Of a stretch of DNA of 5,448 nt, positions 1 to 5,409 are shown piece by piece. The notes under the pieces were generated by a model. The model did not search any database and was not told where the DNA came from. It was given only the letters and a program-made list of their open reading frames with translations. The position numbers and the translations under genes are program-made. The first letter of the stretch is position 1, and every line of letters starts with the position of its first letter. The stretch is from NCBI GenBank assembly GCA_903886985.1, contig CAISOI010000516.1:1-5448 (forward strand). Reading direction: 5' to 3'. This stretch comes from an uncultured Chthonomonas sp. (GTDB lineage: Bacteria; Armatimonadota; Chthonomonadetes; Chthonomonadales; CAJBBX01).

Positions 1-1
1 A

Positions 2-688
2 GAACATCTTGCGACGTCATTTGGTACCCGACAAATTCCTGCTTCAGAGTTTGGCGCGCGGTGGAAAGAGGTAGTCGCTGAACAGCAACTCATCCTATCA
101 GAATTGGAGTCGATCACATCACCGCGAGAATTTCTGAACCATATGATCTCCAAAAAAGGGCCTCTATGGAAGCAAAGCCTCGAAACATATAATGCAACAA
201 AAGACTTCCTGAAGGAGCGTCGCAAACACGGAATGGAACTACAAGGTCAGGTTGACCAACTCTATTTGAAGCTCAAGGAAGTAAAGCAGTCCATAGATAG
301 TGTGCAACTCAAGAAGGGAGATCACTTCCGCTCTGTAACCGATTGGTCGTCCGAGGATTACGCACAACGGGAGCAGTTCACGACACAAATCTCAGCATTG
401 CTGGATATTCGGAGAGAGATTCTGGGGGCAATTCGCACAATCAAAGCAAAGAGGTTTGAACTGGAGCGCGGAGAGCAAACCTCTGAATTGCGAAAGACCA
501 TTGACGAAATAGAGGTAAGAACTCTCGCAGAAAGACTTCAGTTGATGCGGGTAGCGATATTGACTACATCTGGTCTACAACATACCGATCACAGACCGTC
601 TGCATGGTGGCTGCCCATGGTTGACCCAACTGGTGCTTGGTTTAATCGTATTGCCGAAACAACCGAGATCTATACTCAGCCGCTATAG
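2..688 (+). CDS. Hypothetical coiled-coil protein, 3' part (5' end outside window)
   Basis: The frame is open from base 2 to the TAG at 686-688, giving 228 visible residues, so the gene begins outside the window. A TTG at 104 could serve as a start, but the open frame upstream of it reads as ordinary protein and I see no good ribosome binding site, so I treat the gene as 5'-truncated by the window. Residues about 60-185 of the visible part are rich in K, E, R, Q and regularly spaced L/I, which suggests long helices or coiled coil. The last 35 residues change character: H-T-D-H-R-P-S-A-W-W-L-P-M-V-D-P-T-G-A-W-F, then a short acidic helix ending in QPL. This tail looks like a conserved structural element. 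There is no signal peptide or membrane segment in the visible part. It converges with the minus-strand operon and overlaps its last gene by 6 bases. I do not recognise the family. Confidence 0.8.
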   Translation, partial: EHLATSFGTRQIPASEFGARWKEVVAEQQLILSELESITSPREFLNHMISKKGPLWKQSLETYNATKDFLKERRKHGMELQGQVDQLYLKLKEVKQSIDSVQLKKGDHFRSVTDWSSEDYAQREQFTTQISALLDIRREILGAIRTIKAKRFELERGEQTSELRKTIDEIEVRTLAERLQLMRVAILTTSGLQHTDHRPSAWWLPMVDPTGAWFNRIAETTEIYTQPL

Positions 689-973
689 CCTGCGTTCCAG
701 CATCTCCCCCAAATCGAGTGCTTGATCTTTGACCCAACCGTCCCCTATCCTGTTCTCATGATAGGATATCCACAATCGGTTTTCCCGAGGATACCATGTT
801 ACTTCTAAGGTTCCGGACTTTTTTCCGCTTTTGAAATGCCAATGTTTGCTCCCGGGATAACTTGATAATGTCCCTAGCATCGAGATCGTCAAGCCAAGCA
901 AAGAGGTCGCCTCTTTGACGACCTCCTCCACGTCCAAAAACTGGTTTTTCAGAGCTATTTCTATATTGGTCAA
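683..973 (-). CDS. Small hypothetical protein (96 aa), last gene of the dusB operon
   Basis: The start is a TTG at 973, nine bases after the TAG of the reductase-like gene. The only Shine-Dalgarno-like sequence is a weak AGG inside that stop codon region (TTAGG), so translation may be coupled to the gene upstream. Residues 1-35 are predicted helical (many E, V, L, A). Residues 44-75 look like an antiparallel beta segment rich in aromatics: HWHFK at 44-48, GTLEVTWYP at 54-62 and RLWISYHENR at 66-75. The C-terminus is acidic and helical. No signal peptide, membrane helix or metal-binding cysteines are visible. The HWHFK...GTLEVTW pattern reminds me of small uncharacterised bacterial proteins, but I cannot name a family. 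The spacing makes it a likely member of the operon. The aromatic motifs and dense packing argue for a real gene, and the plus-strand frames here are less convincing. Confidence 0.72.
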   Translation of the reverse strand: MTNIEIALKNQFLDVEEVVKEATSLLGLTISMLGTLSSYPGSKHWHFKSGKKSGTLEVTWYPRENRLWISYHENRIGDGWVKDQALDLGEMLERRL

Positions 974-982
974 TATGAGAAC

Positions 983-2092
983 CTAAGCGGCGACCTTAAG
1001 TGGTATTCTCCCGGCGTTCGCGCGAATTTGAGCGATCTCCTCGTCGGATACTGCTCTCTCAAACGATCGGAAGCCGTCCAGTTCAAACCCATGCTTATCG
1101 CATATTCTGGAAATCTCATCTACTTGGGATACATGAACCTCTTTGCCCAGTGTAAAGTTCTCGTACCTCTTATCAAGTGCAAGTGCGATGGTCTCACTCA
1201 TACATGCGTATGCAGTACCTTGAGGAAATCCGAAACTAAACGGTTGTCCATTGTCTTTAAATGCCCGCATATTGCCAGGTACTTTCACCACTCCACCCTC
1301 AATAATCAGGACATCATTCCGTTCTTTACTAACCGCGACAGACACATCTCTGGGACGCGCGACATCGCAGACGACTGCCCCCCGTTTAATATGATGGGGG
1401 AGCACAATTGCTTCGGCAGCGCTGCTAACTGTTATCACAATATCAGCATCTAGGAGACCAGCTTCTACATCGGTATAGACCTCGATATTTGCTTTGGAAG
1501 ACATCTTTAATCGATCAGCCAGTACAGTAAGTCGTTCTTCATTCCTACCAATCAAACCCACTTCTCTCACGTCGCGGGCAAGCAACTCTGCGCTGGTCGC
1601 ACCAATCGATCCGGTCGCGCCCACAACGGCAACATTAGCATTTGCAAGATCAATTCCCATGAGTTCAGCGCCTTTAATAGCGCCTCGCACTGCTGTAGCG
1701 ACTGTGTAAGAATTACCTGTGGTAATGGCTATATTTGGCAATCGCTGAGATAGTGTAACTCCCCCATCACCCACTACCGACGTGAATGCCCCCAGCCCCA
1801 AAATTTTTGCTCCCAGATCCTCCGCAATACGCCCACATAGTTCCAATTTCTTGTAGACAGTCTCTACGGGAAGCTCAAGAAAAAGACGAGGAGTAAGTGG
1901 ACATCCAATGAACCATCCTTCGGCCTCAACGCCAGTTGCAGAGCGTATTCCTTCGACTTTCGCTGCGACAATAGGATCGCGACGCTGAATGTACGATTCG
2001 ATAATTCTATCTGGAATGTATCGAGCTATGGGGTATTTGCGTGCAACATCCAAAGCCTTGATGGGATGAATTATAAATGCGAATTTTTCCAT
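983..2092 (-). CDS. Acyl-ACP reductase-like NAD(P)-binding protein (COG5322-like)
   Basis: The 369-residue product resembles cyanobacterial long-chain acyl-[acyl-carrier-protein] reductase (AAR), which reduces fatty acyl-ACP to fatty aldehyde with NADPH. Seen in order: LGLGAFTSVV at 98-107 (cf. LGGFSSIV in AAR), TTGNSYTVATA at 124-134 (cf. TTGNTHTA), a Rossmann dinucleotide fold starting VAVVGATGSIGAT at 154-166, then GRNEERL at 182-188, GGVV at 266-269, and ACMSETIALALD at 296-307. Cys297 in the last motif lines up with the AAR cysteine (Cys294 in Synechococcus elongatus) reported to form the acyl-enzyme. It is about 30 residues longer than cyanobacterial AARs (about 340). ATG 2092 is preceded by AAAGGG four bases upstream. 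It lies 51 bases after the preceding gene, with no terminator between. Pipelines often label such proteins shikimate dehydrogenase, and the Rossmann domain alone would explain that. The substrate is unproven and no aldehyde-deformylating oxygenase lies in the window. Confidence 0.85.
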   Translation of the reverse strand: MEKFAFIIHPIKALDVARKYPIARYIPDRIIESYIQRRDPIVAAKVEGIRSATGVEAEGWFIGCPLTPRLFLELPVETVYKKLELCGRIAEDLGAKILGLGAFTSVVGDGGVTLSQRLPNIAITTGNSYTVATAVRGAIKGAELMGIDLANANVAVVGATGSIGATSAELLARDVREVGLIGRNEERLTVLADRLKMSSKANIEVYTDVEAGLLDADIVITVSSAAEAIVLPHHIKRGAVVCDVARPRDVSVAVSKERNDVLIIEGGVVKVPGNMRAFKDNGQPFSFGFPQGTAYACMSETIALALDKRYENFTLGKEVHVSQVDEISRICDKHGFELDGFRSFERAVSDEEIAQIRANAGRIPLKVAA

Positions 2093-2143
2093 GCTACCCT
2101 TTACGTAACAACGTAGATATCAGTGCCACCTCAAAAGTGATTT

Positions 2144-3049
2144 TTAAGGGTTCAGCTCAATAATTGACGGTTTCCAGCCGAGTTGTTTCAATGTGATTAG
2201 GTAATCGTCCGGTTTCAATTCTTCCGGTCGTTTTTCCGAAAGTGCAACTAAAACAGCCTCCATAACATTAGTGGCAAATGACTCACCGCCTATTGGAGGC
2301 GTGGTCGTGATCAATGTCTTCAACCCTCTTTCCCGCAGCATTTCAGTTTCAGCAGAACGACTAGATTGGGTGAGAATTATCTTACCTCTGAGATCGATCG
2401 GCATGTATCGTCGAATAATGTGCCAATCTCCTGCAATAACGTCTGCTTCTTTAAAAAACTGTGGGCTCTTAGGAGTATTTACTTCCTGTTTTTCACCTGT
2501 CGGATAAAACCAAGACACAGGGCACCTAGCAACAATAGGCAACATGATAGATGCCAAAAACTTCACCGTCGACCACTTCCGGATTGGGATTGGAATACCC
2601 ATTCCAAAGATGAGATCACCATAAATCACCGATTTAGCATACTTGGAAAGCGCCTCACCCATGCCAAACCTGTCAACGGCCGACATAAGTAAGACTGTCT
2701 TATTGGAAAAATCTAACGCTCCAGATTCCTGTAACCAACCAACCGTCTCACGCTCTAGAGTGTGTTTCAACCCTGAACCATCTACCCAGGGCGTTTTAAC
2801 CGCCCCTTTCATCAAATTCATTGTCTCAGAAATTGCGTACCTTTTGTTGCCAGCATACAGGTAGGCGTCGGTACCGCCAATTCCAAAGCAGTCTACTTGT
2901 CCGTCTAAATCCGTTACCAGATCTGCATAGCGCTTTTTATCTCCATCGGTGCCGCGCCGTTCAATTAAGAACTGCTGCCCAAGGAATTCCGTTTCACTAC
3001 TCTTGTCACGTTTTGAAGTTCCCAAACTAATGCTAACAACGTGTTTCAT
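2144..3049 (-). CDS. Conserved protein of unknown activity ('quinate 5-dehydrogenase'-labelled type)
   Basis: The 301-residue cytosolic protein has no signal peptide or membrane helix. I place the start at the ATG at 3049: GGAG at 3063-3060 is 10 bases upstream of it but only one base from an in-frame ATG at 3058, and MKHVVSISLGTSKRDK is the N-terminus I remember for relatives. Strongly patterned motifs, numbered from this start, are SLGTSKRDK (8-16), FGIGGTD (55-61), VDGSGLK (89-95), SAVDRFGMGEAL (123-134), GDLIFGMGIPIPI (144-156), YPTGEKQ (182-188), AGDWHIIRRYMP (206-217) and TTTPPIGGESFATNVMEA (248-265). From memory, close relatives in Firmicutes and other phyla are annotated quinate 5-dehydrogenase and sit beside AAR-like genes. 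I see no classical GxGxxG nucleotide fold to justify that name. It lies 32 bases after dusB and 51 before the reductase-like gene, in one probable operon. Family membership is likely; biochemical function is unknown. Confidence 0.82.
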   Translation of the reverse strand: MKHVVSISLGTSKRDKSSETEFLGQQFLIERRGTDGDKKRYADLVTDLDGQVDCFGIGGTDAYLYAGNKRYAISETMNLMKGAVKTPWVDGSGLKHTLERETVGWLQESGALDFSNKTVLLMSAVDRFGMGEALSKYAKSVIYGDLIFGMGIPIPIRKWSTVKFLASIMLPIVARCPVSWFYPTGEKQEVNTPKSPQFFKEADVIAGDWHIIRRYMPIDLRGKIILTQSSRSAETEMLRERGLKTLITTTPPIGGESFATNVMEAVLVALSEKRPEELKPDDYLITLKQLGWKPSIIELNP

Positions 3050-3081
3050 CAGTGACATACTCCGGCGAAGTTATCGTAAAG

Positions 3082-4143
3082 CTAATTTCTGGCGATGTAT
3101 CGGTTCTGCAAATACTGGGAATGGTCTCCAAAAAAATCCTTGACCATCCCTAAAATCTCTTCGACTTCATCAATCGTAGTGGCACGAACAATCTTTTCTC
3201 TCGCCTCGTTTGCACCACGGTAACCCTTTACATAGATCGGAACTTGCCCACGCAAATGACGCACTGCCTTATCTTCACCGAAATTCTCTGCGAGAGATCT
3301 CAGATGCTCCAAAGCCGTCTCAATACGCTCTTCGAGGCTCGCAGGCGGTAATATGTCACCAGTCTTCATATAATGTCCAATATCCCGTAAAATCCACGGA
3401 TTACCAATAGCTGCTCTGCCCACCATCACTCCATTACACCCTGTCTCGCGCATCATGCGCTCCGCATCATATGGTGAACGAACATCCCCATTCCCTGTAA
3501 CCGGAACGGTAACAGCCTCTTTAATATCGCGTATCCAACGCCAATCTGCAGATCCCTCATAGCCTTGAGCGGCAGTCCTTCCATGCAATGCAAACGCTTG
3601 GGCACCCAGCTTTTCAAACTCAATTGCAAGCGGCACAGATGTGAGATTAGAGCAATCCCAACCAGCCCGCATCTTAATTGTCACCGGCACATCGACTGCT
3701 TTCACTACCGCATCAACCACTCTGACTGCAGTGCGTTCATCTTTAAGAAGTGCAGCACCAGCCCCCGTTTTGCAGACTTTCGGTACCCAGCAGCCCATAT
3801 TGATATCAACAATAGTTGCTCCACGCTCAACGACGATCTTTGCGGCTTCTGCCATTACATACGGATCTGCACCAAAGAGTTGAACAGATAGAGGAAACTC
3901 CTCCTCATTCCAGTCGAACATCTTCCACGTACGCTCGCTATTGTAATGCAGAGCCATAGTGCTTATCTGTTCTGTGACAATCAATCCGGGCCTACCAATT
4001 CGCTTACATACTTTGCGAAAAGGTCCGTTGGTGACGTCAGCCATTGGAGCAAGGACTAAGGGCGGATCGATTACAACATTGCCGATTCGATAGGGCTTTG
4101 CTAAATCAGTAATACTATTTGGTTGTTTCAATAACGATTGCAT
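3082..4143 (-). CDS. dusB: tRNA-dihydrouridine synthase, DusB/NifR3 type
   Basis: This FMN enzyme reduces uridine to dihydrouridine in the D-loop of tRNA with NAD(P)H. The 353-residue product has the full TIM-barrel plus helical C-terminal domain expected of Dus proteins (about 320-350). Visible motifs are LAPMADVTNGPFR (31-43, FMN-binding start of the barrel), TEQIS (57-61), QLFG (88-91), DINMGC (113-118) with the catalytic Cys118, KMRAGWD (157-163), HGRTAAQGY (187-195), NGDV (218-221) and MVGRAAIGNPW (240-250, phosphate binding). The residue after the catalytic Cys is Trp119 (codon TGG) where most DusB proteins have Pro. An in-frame TGA directly precedes ATG 4143, so the start cannot lie further upstream. 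The best Shine-Dalgarno, GAGGAG, is 16 bases away, which is unusually far. It is the first gene of the four-gene minus-strand operon. The assignment to the Dus family is very secure; the B subtype is likely. Confidence 0.95.
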   Translation of the reverse strand: MQSLLKQPNSITDLAKPYRIGNVVIDPPLVLAPMADVTNGPFRKVCKRIGRPGLIVTEQISTMALHYNSERTWKMFDWNEEEFPLSVQLFGADPYVMAEAAKIVVERGATIVDINMGCWVPKVCKTGAGAALLKDERTAVRVVDAVVKAVDVPVTIKMRAGWDCSNLTSVPLAIEFEKLGAQAFALHGRTAAQGYEGSADWRWIRDIKEAVTVPVTGNGDVRSPYDAERMMRETGCNGVMVGRAAIGNPWILRDIGHYMKTGDILPPASLEERIETALEHLRSLAENFGEDKAVRHLRGQVPIYVKGYRGANEAREKIVRATTIDEVEEILGMVKDFFGDHSQYLQNRYIARN

Positions 4144-4165
4144 TCAGATGGGATCAGAACTCCTC
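4144..4165 (-). promoter_or_regulatory. dusB ribosome binding site with long, foldable spacer
   Basis: On the minus strand a strong GAGGAG (4165-4160) is followed by 16 bases before ATG 4143. Those bases form imperfect inverted arms, TTCTGAT-CCC-ATCTGAA, with six of seven pairs and a three-base loop; the last A is the A of the ATG. A small hairpin here could shorten the effective distance between ribosome binding site and start. The sequence is seen; the folding is inference. Confidence 0.45.
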
Positions 4166-4181
4166 AATAAACTCTCAAAAT

Positions 4182-4210
4182 AGAATACCTTAACGTGCCA
4201 CGAGTGTAGC
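4182..4210 (-). promoter_or_regulatory. Weak candidate promoter for the dusB operon
   Basis: Reading the minus strand, GCTACA (4210-4205) and TATTCT (4187-4182) are separated by 17 bases. The match to TTGACA/TATAAT is 3 of 6 and 4 of 6. The position, about 40 bases before dusB and after the terminator of the preceding gene, is where a promoter is needed. That is the main support, so this is a suggestion only. Confidence 0.25.
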
Positions 4211-4230
4211 TCAGAAGACGACTTACACAC

Positions 4231-4265
4231 TAAAAAGCCCCACCACTATTGACAGTGATGGGGCC
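4231..4265 (-). terminator. Rho-independent terminator after the exported coiled-coil gene
   Basis: The arms are 4237-4247 and 4254-4264, with a 6-base loop. The minus-strand RNA pairs over 11 positions (GCCCCAUCACU with AGUGGUGGGGC, including one U-G wobble) and is followed by UUUUUA. The plus-strand version would carry a C-A mismatch and has no U tract, so the element works for the minus strand. A smaller hairpin, GACGG-ACA-CCGTC (4283-4271), lies between the stop codon and this stem. Confidence 0.92.
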
Positions 4266-4290
4266 AACGAGACGGTGTCCGTCCCTCAGA

Positions 4291-5115
4291 CTATGAATAC
4301 CCTTCAAGGAAAGTCGTTTCACGATCATTTCCGCCCTTCTTGTCTTGCTGTTTTTTAACATCTTGACGAAGTTTCTCAACTTCTTCGCGTAGCTTCTTTA
4401 TCTCAGTGCGCGTATCATCATCGTTCAAGATTCGCGCTCGCAATGGGGCAACTACCCTAGGTTGACCGGGGACAGCAGGAACAGCTTGCAGTCCTCGCAG
4501 AGCCTGCAGTCCTTCCATCCCATCCATCTTTAGCTCAAATTTCATGTTCTTCATGGATTTGTGAAGCTCGTCCATTGCGGCTTTAAGCTTCGCCTTCTCT
4601 TCAGGCGACATGTTTTCATTAAAGTTGAAAACTTTAGCGTCTCCATCCGTCAAAATTCTGACTTGGCCCTGTTGCCCTGTTTTCGGAGCCGTCCTAAGTA
4701 CCTTACCGTCTGGACTTATTGTCACCGCTTTGTCGTCTGAGAATACGAAACCGCTTTTCGGCATGTTCTTCATAGCTTCTGCCATCGCCTTGTGAGCCGT
4801 CTTCATAGCATCTTCAATAATAATGTGGATATCTTCTGCTGAGGGACTCTTGCCGTCGGATTTAACTGACCGCTGAATAGTGATGGATCTCTCTTCGGAT
4901 TTTCCCGATTTTTTGCGGATATCTTTGATCCGAGACTCCAATTTGGCCTTTTGCGCTTCCAGTTCGGCCAACTCTTTGTCGAGCTTCTCTTGATCTTTAT
5001 CGCTCTTTTGAGCCTCCTGAAAGTCTGCCTTCAGTGGACTCATTGCAGATACAAACCCAACAGTTCCAATAGTCACAGCTAGAGCACCGCCCCAGATTGC
5101 ACTTTTACGTTTCAT
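4291..5115 (-). CDS. Exported or membrane-anchored coiled-coil protein, hypothetical
   Basis: The 274-residue product starts MKRKSAIWGGALAVTIGTVG: a basic n-region, then a hydrophobic segment to about residue 24, with a possible signal-peptidase site after V-S-A (22-24). It is therefore probably secreted to the envelope or held by an N-terminal anchor. The start at ATG 5115 is chosen over upstream in-frame codons because AGGAG lies 10 bases before it and the signal sequence begins there. Residues 35-70 form a lysine/glutamate-rich coiled coil, and residues 236-260 (TEIKKLREEVEKLRQDVKKQ) a second with clear heptads. Between them are a methionine-rich helical stretch (about 98-118), short strand-like pieces (FVFSDDKAVTISPDGKVL, 123-140), a second Met/Lys-rich helix (168-200) and a small repeat GLQALRGLQAVPAVPG (202-217). 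There is no enzyme motif. It is a single-gene unit bounded by two terminators. The family is not recognised; an envelope-associated structural or chaperone-like role is only a guess. Confidence 0.85.
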   Translation of the reverse strand: MKRKSAIWGGALAVTIGTVGFVSAMSPLKADFQEAQKSDKDQEKLDKELAELEAQKAKLESRIKDIRKKSGKSEERSITIQRSVKSDGKSPSAEDIHIIIEDAMKTAHKAMAEAMKNMPKSGFVFSDDKAVTISPDGKVLRTAPKTGQQGQVRILTDGDAKVFNFNENMSPEEKAKLKAAMDELHKSMKNMKFELKMDGMEGLQALRGLQAVPAVPGQPRVVAPLRARILNDDDTRTEIKKLREEVEKLRQDVKKQQDKKGGNDRETTFLEGYS

Positions 5116-5125
5116 TTGTTCATCA

Positions 5126-5130
5126 CTCCT
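5126..5130 (-). promoter_or_regulatory. Ribosome binding site fixing the start at 5115
   Basis: The minus strand reads AGGAG, then 10 bases, then ATG at 5115. It decides between this start and longer in-frame alternatives reaching towards 5205, which would overlap the upstream terminator and would bury the signal sequence. Confidence 0.7.
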
Positions 5131-5155
5131 GTAGATTGAATGTCTATGATGCGTT

Positions 5156-5184
5156 TCTATACACTTGACGATGTAGACGAACAA
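5156..5184 (-). promoter_or_regulatory. Candidate sigma70-type promoter for the exported protein gene
   Basis: On the minus strand TTGTTC (5184-5179) and TATAGA (5161-5156) are separated by exactly 17 bases. The first three bases of the -35 box and the first four of the -10 box match consensus. It lies just downstream of a terminator and would give a leader of roughly 35 bases before ATG 5115. The spacing and position are good; the -35 box is only moderate. Confidence 0.5.
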
Positions 5185-5203
5185 ATCCGCGAATGTTGGC
5201 AAC

Positions 5204-5236
5204 AAAAAAACACGAAGGCCAAATGGCTTCGTGTTT
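5204..5236 (-). terminator. Rho-independent terminator after the 42-aa protein gene
   Basis: In the minus-strand RNA, AAACACGAAGCC pairs with GGCCUUCGUGUUU over 12 base pairs with one bulged base, closes on an AUUU loop, and runs into a tract of seven further U residues (5210-5204). It sits 30 bases after the TAG at 5266-5268. The plus strand has a short run of T within the stem only, so the minus direction is preferred. Confidence 0.92.
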
Positions 5237-5265
5237 CCTCTATTGCTAAAATATGTACAACTGAT

Positions 5266-5394
5266 CTATGCGCGACGAGTTCGAGTTCTCACTGGAGTCG
5301 GGTTCTTAGCAGCCTTCAACTCTTTGATTCGAATCTTGAGTTGCTCCGCGACACGTTTACGATTGTTACGAATTTCTTTTGCACGAATTCTCAT
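5266..5394 (-). CDS. Small very basic protein, 42 aa, hypothetical
   Basis: The product starts MRIRAKEIRNNRKRVAEQLK and ends in a proline/threonine/arginine tail, PTPVRTRTRRA. About 16 of 42 residues are Arg or Lys and there is no aromatic residue, as expected of a nucleic-acid-binding or ribosome-associated peptide. Residues 3-30 look like one amphipathic helix. ATG 5394 is preceded by GAAGGG 10 bases upstream, overlapping the stop codon (5412-5410) of the gene before it. A strong terminator follows the stop. Site, spacing and terminator together make it a real gene rather than a chance frame. It is reminiscent of short Arg/Lys-rich proteins found in several phyla (for example those called DUF6800), but I am not sure of that link. 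It is too short for a bS21-type ribosomal protein and lacks the usual motifs of one. Confidence 0.75.
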   Translation of the reverse strand: MRIRAKEIRNNRKRVAEQLKIRIKELKAAKNPTPVRTRTRRA

Positions 5395-5409
5395 TGGAGA
5401 GTGACCCTT

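Noticed and set aside
1028..1453. Plus-strand open frame of 141 codons inside the reductase-like gene
   Set aside because: It is fully covered by the convincing minus-strand gene; its translation is Cys/His/Ser-rich without motifs, typical of an antisense shadow.
2093..2143. Short inverted repeat TACGT-AAC-AACGTA region between the partner gene and the reductase-like gene
   Set aside because: The arms are only about five bases with no U tract, so it is not a terminator, and I see no convincing promoter. The genes are probably co-transcribed.
3050..3058. Upstream ATG at 3058 as start of the 301-aa protein
   Set aside because: GGAG is only one base away from it, too close to work, whereas the ATG at 3049 has a workable 10-base spacing and matches the remembered family N-terminus.
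4201..4265. Possible tRNA start (GTGTAGCTCAG at 4204-4214 on the plus strand)
   Set aside because: It resembles the D-arm start of a tRNA, but no anticodon arm, T-arm (TTCRANTC) or matching acceptor stem follows. The downstream stem is a minus-strand terminator.
4480..4515. Repeated GCAGTCC bases (imperfect direct repeat)
   Set aside because: It is the coding reflection of the GLQALRGLQAV repeat in the exported protein; two short copies do not make a separate DNA repeat element.
5116..5205. N-terminal extension of the exported protein to a TTG at 5205
   Set aside because: The extension would overlap the terminator of the upstream gene and the candidate promoter, has no ribosome binding site, and would place the signal sequence internally. 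AGGAG points to 5115.
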